Positions 60,397 through 64,000 of a DNA stretch of 64,000 bases are shown in pieces. Both the position numbers and the translations under genes were made by a program. Origin of the DNA: Diphasiastrum complanatum (lineage: Eukaryota; Streptophyta; Lycopodiopsida; Lycopodiales; Lycopodiaceae); NCBI GenBank assembly GCA_029204225.1, contig CM055112.1:23284996-23348995 (forward strand). The letters run 5' to 3'. Every line of letters starts with the position of its first letter. Position 1 is the first letter of the stretch. The notes below the pieces were generated by a model, which saw only the letters and a list, made by a program, of their open reading frames with translations, did no database searches and had not been told where the DNA came from.

Positions 60397-63300
60397 CTCT
60401 CCATCTTCATCCCTAATAGCATCATCTCCCTTGGTTAGCTCATCACCTGTAGCAGAAAATTTCCTTCATGACAAGTTGCTATCGTCTTTCACATCACAGA
60501 TTCATTAAGCTGGTCGCTTTCAAACTGCTGCACATTGAGCTATCTAATGGTGCTATTTGATTACAAAACTTTTTATTATGTTTCTAATAACTTTAGTTTG
60601 TTCCAGTCCAAATTCACTAAAACAAAGGGCCAATAAAAAGTTTTCAAGTTCCCACCGTTGTAAGAATAGAGCCCATCATTATGAGATGTGTTACACACAT
60701 CAGAAGTAAGGAACATGACCTTGGTCAAAAGGATAATGCAGAAAAACATCTTTGTATATAGACTTTCTGCTAAAGCAACTCTACCTCCATCTTCCTGTAG
60801 ATCAGATTGCCAAAGCGTAAGATTATCGCGCAGAAGTTGCATTATCAAGGTGCTATCTTTATACGACTCCTCACTTAGCGTGTCAAGCTCTGCTATCGCC
60901 TCATCAAATGCTTGTTTTGCCAAGTGACATGCTCTGTTGTCCAATGATCAATAGCTATAATCACCAAAGCTGGAAGAAACATAAAGCTGCAGGAGTTCAC
61001 AACTATAATATCCTCTCTTAAATAAAACACTGATGTAGGAGTGACAATTAGGGAGCCTACCGCTCAGGGGAGTTCAGTATCTCGTAGTAAAATACAGAAA
61101 AATTCAGTGCCAACCCAAGCCTGATAGGGTGTGTTGGCGCCAAATCGGTCCCAGCCGTATTCGAAGCAGCCTGCATGATTTGCCAGATACAAAAGGGCAA
61201 GGGCACAATTAGGACGAAAAACTTCTAGCCGAAAGCTGCCTCCTTAACCATCACCACAATACAAGAGAGGAACAACATAAGGTATGTGGAAAAGCACCTG
61301 ATATGCTTTAAAAGAATGATCTGCAGCTTCTTTTCTCTCACTCCCACTTTTAAACTCCGCTAAGTAACGATAGTAGTCACCTTTCCTGTAGATCGTAAAA
61401 ACATTAAACCTGTCTGAAACTAAAAAAATAAGTTGTTTCTTAGCATGCTTACTACCAGATTATGATTTCAGAATGAGCAGTCAGAAGTTTTTTGCAAGGT
61501 AGGCGAGTTCTAACTTGATGCAGGAATGCAAATAGAAGAATTTAAATAGCAAAGAAGCAATGCTGGACTGTGCAAAACTTTAACACTGATAAAGAAAGAT
61601 GTAAAAAAAGATAAGGGATTACATTTTGTAGTAAAATACTGTCGACTCTCCAGTGCCTGATGATGGAATAAGATGCTCATCTATGATCGTCAATATGTCC
61701 TGACAAATTTTTGAAAGTTCCTCCTCCACTTTCTGGCGATAGTCTCGAATTCGCTTCACATTCAGCTCATTGCCCTTCCCCTCTTCCTTTTGTTCAATGG
61801 ATGACATAATCCGCCAGGAAGCCCTTCTTGCCCCAATCACATTTTTGTAACCAACAGATAGTAGGTTTCTCTCTTCAACCGTCAACTCTACATCCAATTT
61901 GGCAACCTTTTTCATAGATTCAACCATTTCTGTGACAAGAAACATTCAACAGATCAGAAGGCGATGGAGTTACCAATCCGAAATAATCAACAATTACCAC
62001 TGCCATGCTTGGCGTCTTCAAAAGGCCCTGATTCTAGATCAACATCAAGATCGAACAAGTTAGTGAGCTTGTAATCATAAAAACTCGAAATTGGATACCA
62101 GACAATAGTAAATATTCTCCAAAACAAACCTCAGATAAGAGGTTCAGATCCAACGACAGATTGCCATTATGGTTTGGTTATGATTGGCTGTAATTTGTAC
62201 TTTGGAAGGGGTTAAAGCACTAAGATGTCCATAAACTTTCACGTTGTGAATCTACCAATAGACAGCAGCAGACAAGCCTACAAAATGTTGTCTATAAGAC
62301 AATCATGACAGATCTTCAAGATCTATGAGAAAGCAACCTATTGAGGCTACCAATATCTACCCACACTTCATTTTGTCCATCTGAGAACAAAGTCACATTT
62401 GCAGAAATTACTGAGCACTTAATGATGTACACAGCAAAATGGCAAAATTCTTCCAAAATGCTGTGCTGTGCTCACAGAAAAAAGGTGGGGCAACAAAGCT
62501 GTGAACTGCAGAAAGCTCAAAATCACAGGCAATCCAAGAGCACGAATGACGATACAAAAATCTACAAGACTTTTTCACAGTATGTTTACAGCACAACATG
62601 ATATACCTATTGTCAGCCAAAATGCCAGAAAAACAAAATAAAAAAGATTGCAACCAGAAATGATGGAATCACACTATAAAACATCAATCCCAGCAACTAG
62701 CAGATCAATAAGCTGCTCCATCAATTCCAGCTACTGGCAGATCAATAGGTCGCATGCTTTATAAATAATATAATATTTCACAAACCTAAACTACAAATTA
62801 CAATATATTACGCACCATATACACAGCATAGTTTCAAAATACGAGCATAAATCCGGCTTCTGGCAGATCACACCTGCATTAACTACAAAGATTCAGAAAC
62901 TTTAACCACAAAGCCAATCATACCCCTTAGTTGGAATACTACCGTCAAATTATCAAACGTCACGACTATCAGATCAACCTCAAATACAGAGCACAAAACA
63001 CTGCACCATAATTACAAAATATTAACATCAAATCATTAAACCCTGCTACTTTCAGATCAATAATAGGCCGCATGCTCCATAAACAGCGAAAGATTTCACT
63101 ACCCTAAATCACAAACCACACGCCATACAGTATAAAGATTTCACTAACCTAAACTAAAAATCACGAAATATTGCACCATATATACATCATAGTTACAAAA
63201 TTCTACCGTCAAATCATCAAATGCCGCTACTAGCAGATCCATAGGCCGGATCAGAAACAATAAATTTTACTAACCTAAACCACAAATCCCAAAATATTGC

Positions 63301-63675
63301 ACCATATATGCATCATAGTTACATTATAAAATGCTACCGTCAAATCATCAAATGCCGCTACTGGCAGATCAATGGGCCACATGCTGCATCAACCAAAAAA
63401 GATTTCACTAACCTAAGCTACAATGCACGAAATATTGCACCATATATACAGCATAGCTACAAAGTACTACCCGTTAAATCATCAAATGCCGCTACTGGCT
63501 GATTAAGAGTCCACATGCCGCATCAACAACAATAGATTGTACTAACATAAACCACAAATCACACAATATTGCAGCATACACCGTAGTTAGAAATAAAACT
63601 ACCGTCGTAGCGCTCTGCCTGCTCGGCAAGCTTTGCCATGTAGACAGGATTTTCGCGCTCCACTGTCGGGCTCAT
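60397..63675 (-). CDS. 14-3-3 protein (GF14), six recognised exons
   Basis: Coding exons on the minus strand: 63,675-63,603, 61,929-61,623, 61,385-61,298, 61,170-61,061, 60,933-60,785 and 60,446-60,397; every border is GT-AG and all phases join, giving 259 codons. The start [20 protein letters not shown] fits the family. The phosphopeptide-binding residues are visible: Lys in GYKN and Arg in GARRASWR (exon 2), Arg-Tyr in DYYRYLAEF (exon 3). [12 protein letters not shown] and [12 protein letters not shown] are family signatures. Family role: dimeric adaptors that bind phosphorylated Ser/Thr partners in cytosol, nucleus and membranes. After exon 6 (DEDGE) either a further exon follows, or reading continues about 16 residues to a stop at 60,343; this is not resolved. 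Intron 1 is 1.67 kb and contains a tandem repeat. Confidence 0.93.
62690..63602. repeat. Tandem repeat, about 132-bp unit, in 14-3-3 intron 1
   Basis: Words CTACCGTCAAATCATCAAATG, CCGCTACTGGCAGATCAAT and ATATTGCACCATATATAC recur. The CTACCGT anchor falls near 62,939, 63,203, 63,334, 63,467 and 63,599: spacings close to 132 bp, the first being a double. About seven units, older and more diverged toward 62.7 kb. The last unit ends exactly at the exon-1 splice donor. Confidence 0.88.
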
Positions 63676-63836
63676 GACGCCCACTGCTGGGCTTCCCCAG
63701 TGCAGCAACACAGCAGCAGATCCAGCAACAAGAAACAGAAAAAACCTTGAGATCTGCTCCCTGTCAGATCCAACCAACCATCCACGCAGATCACAACATT
63801 CTCATAGGCTCCCCAAACCGCGATCATTCGCAAGCA

Positions 63837-64000
63837 CAGAAACAGCAAAAACAGAAGAAAATGCAGCAGAAGACAGCAAAAACCAGAAGAAAAATGCAGC
63901 AGAAACAGCAAAAACAGAAGAAAATGCAGCAGAAACACAAAAACAGAAGAAAATGCAGCAGAAACAGCAGAAAACAGAAGAAAATGCAGCAGAAACAGCA
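63837..64000. repeat. Tandem repeat upstream of the 14-3-3 start
   Basis: Units of about 28-30 bp with AACAGAAGAAAATGCAGCAG, at least five copies, running off the window end. On the gene strand this is a CTGCTG/TTTTCTTCTG pyrimidine-rich leader or promoter. The Leu/Phe-rich frame on the minus strand is a product of the repeat. Confidence 0.85.

Noticed and set aside
63672-63938. Leu/Phe-rich membrane protein frame upstream of the 14-3-3 gene
   Set aside because: It arises from the CTGCTG/TTTTCTTCTG tandem repeat and runs into leader sequence.

Overview
This is nuclear DNA of a land plant, and most of it is transposable-element sequence. The evidence is a 14-3-3 gene split by GT-AG introns, a single-exon plant-type F-box gene, plant-style Ty1/copia and Ty3/gypsy retrotransposons, a CACTA end, Helitron-type remnants and very long GA/CT, CA and TA microsatellites. 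There are no operons, Shine-Dalgarno sites or CRISPR arrays. The nesting and decay suggest a large, repeat-rich genome. A fern or other non-seed plant, or a gymnosperm, is a guess the sequence cannot settle.

Layout. 0-2.3 kb: AT-rich DNA with a possible LTR start and two GA microsatellites. 2.3-19.1 kb: one decayed Ty3/gypsy element (LTR part, tRNA-Asp-like primer site, gag, protease, RT, integrase and an extra 3' ORF with a coiled coil). It is interrupted by a CACTA element (4.26-7.39 kb) and by a 4.6 kb non-coding LTR element (9,843-14,474) with a perfect 5-bp target duplication. The latter itself carries a 368-bp MITE. 19.3-23.4 kb: a copia element ending in an LTR with perfect terminal inverted repeats. 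23.4-26.0 kb: two broken protein-coding fragments (DGQHR/ParB-like and FCP1-phosphatase-like) separated by a reversed copia remnant. 26.6-27.6 kb: pieces of the non-coding LTR family. 27.9-29.4 kb: a foldback element with subrepeats in its arms. 29.8-31.7 kb: a small Cys-rich ORF and the intact F-box gene. 32.2-40.1 kb: two copia elements in opposite orientation with scrambled fragments between them. 40.1-42.0 kb: a reversed, truncated second copy of the non-coding LTR family. 43 kb: a solo LTR with a perfect target duplication. 45-48 kb: microsatellite-rich DNA with a repeated hairpin terminus and a RING-H2 exon. 48.3-49.1 kb: a satellite-like array. 49.2-54.8 kb: a 2.6 kb tandem duplication. 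54.8-58.1 kb: an orphan exon, inverted repeats, a Helitron N-terminal fragment and a SINE-like head. 60.4-63.7 kb: the 14-3-3 gene on the minus strand, with a 132-bp tandem repeat in intron 1.

Only the F-box gene and the 14-3-3 gene look intact. The window supports no shared pathway. Its story is layered insertion, recombination between LTRs, and capture or decay of gene fragments.
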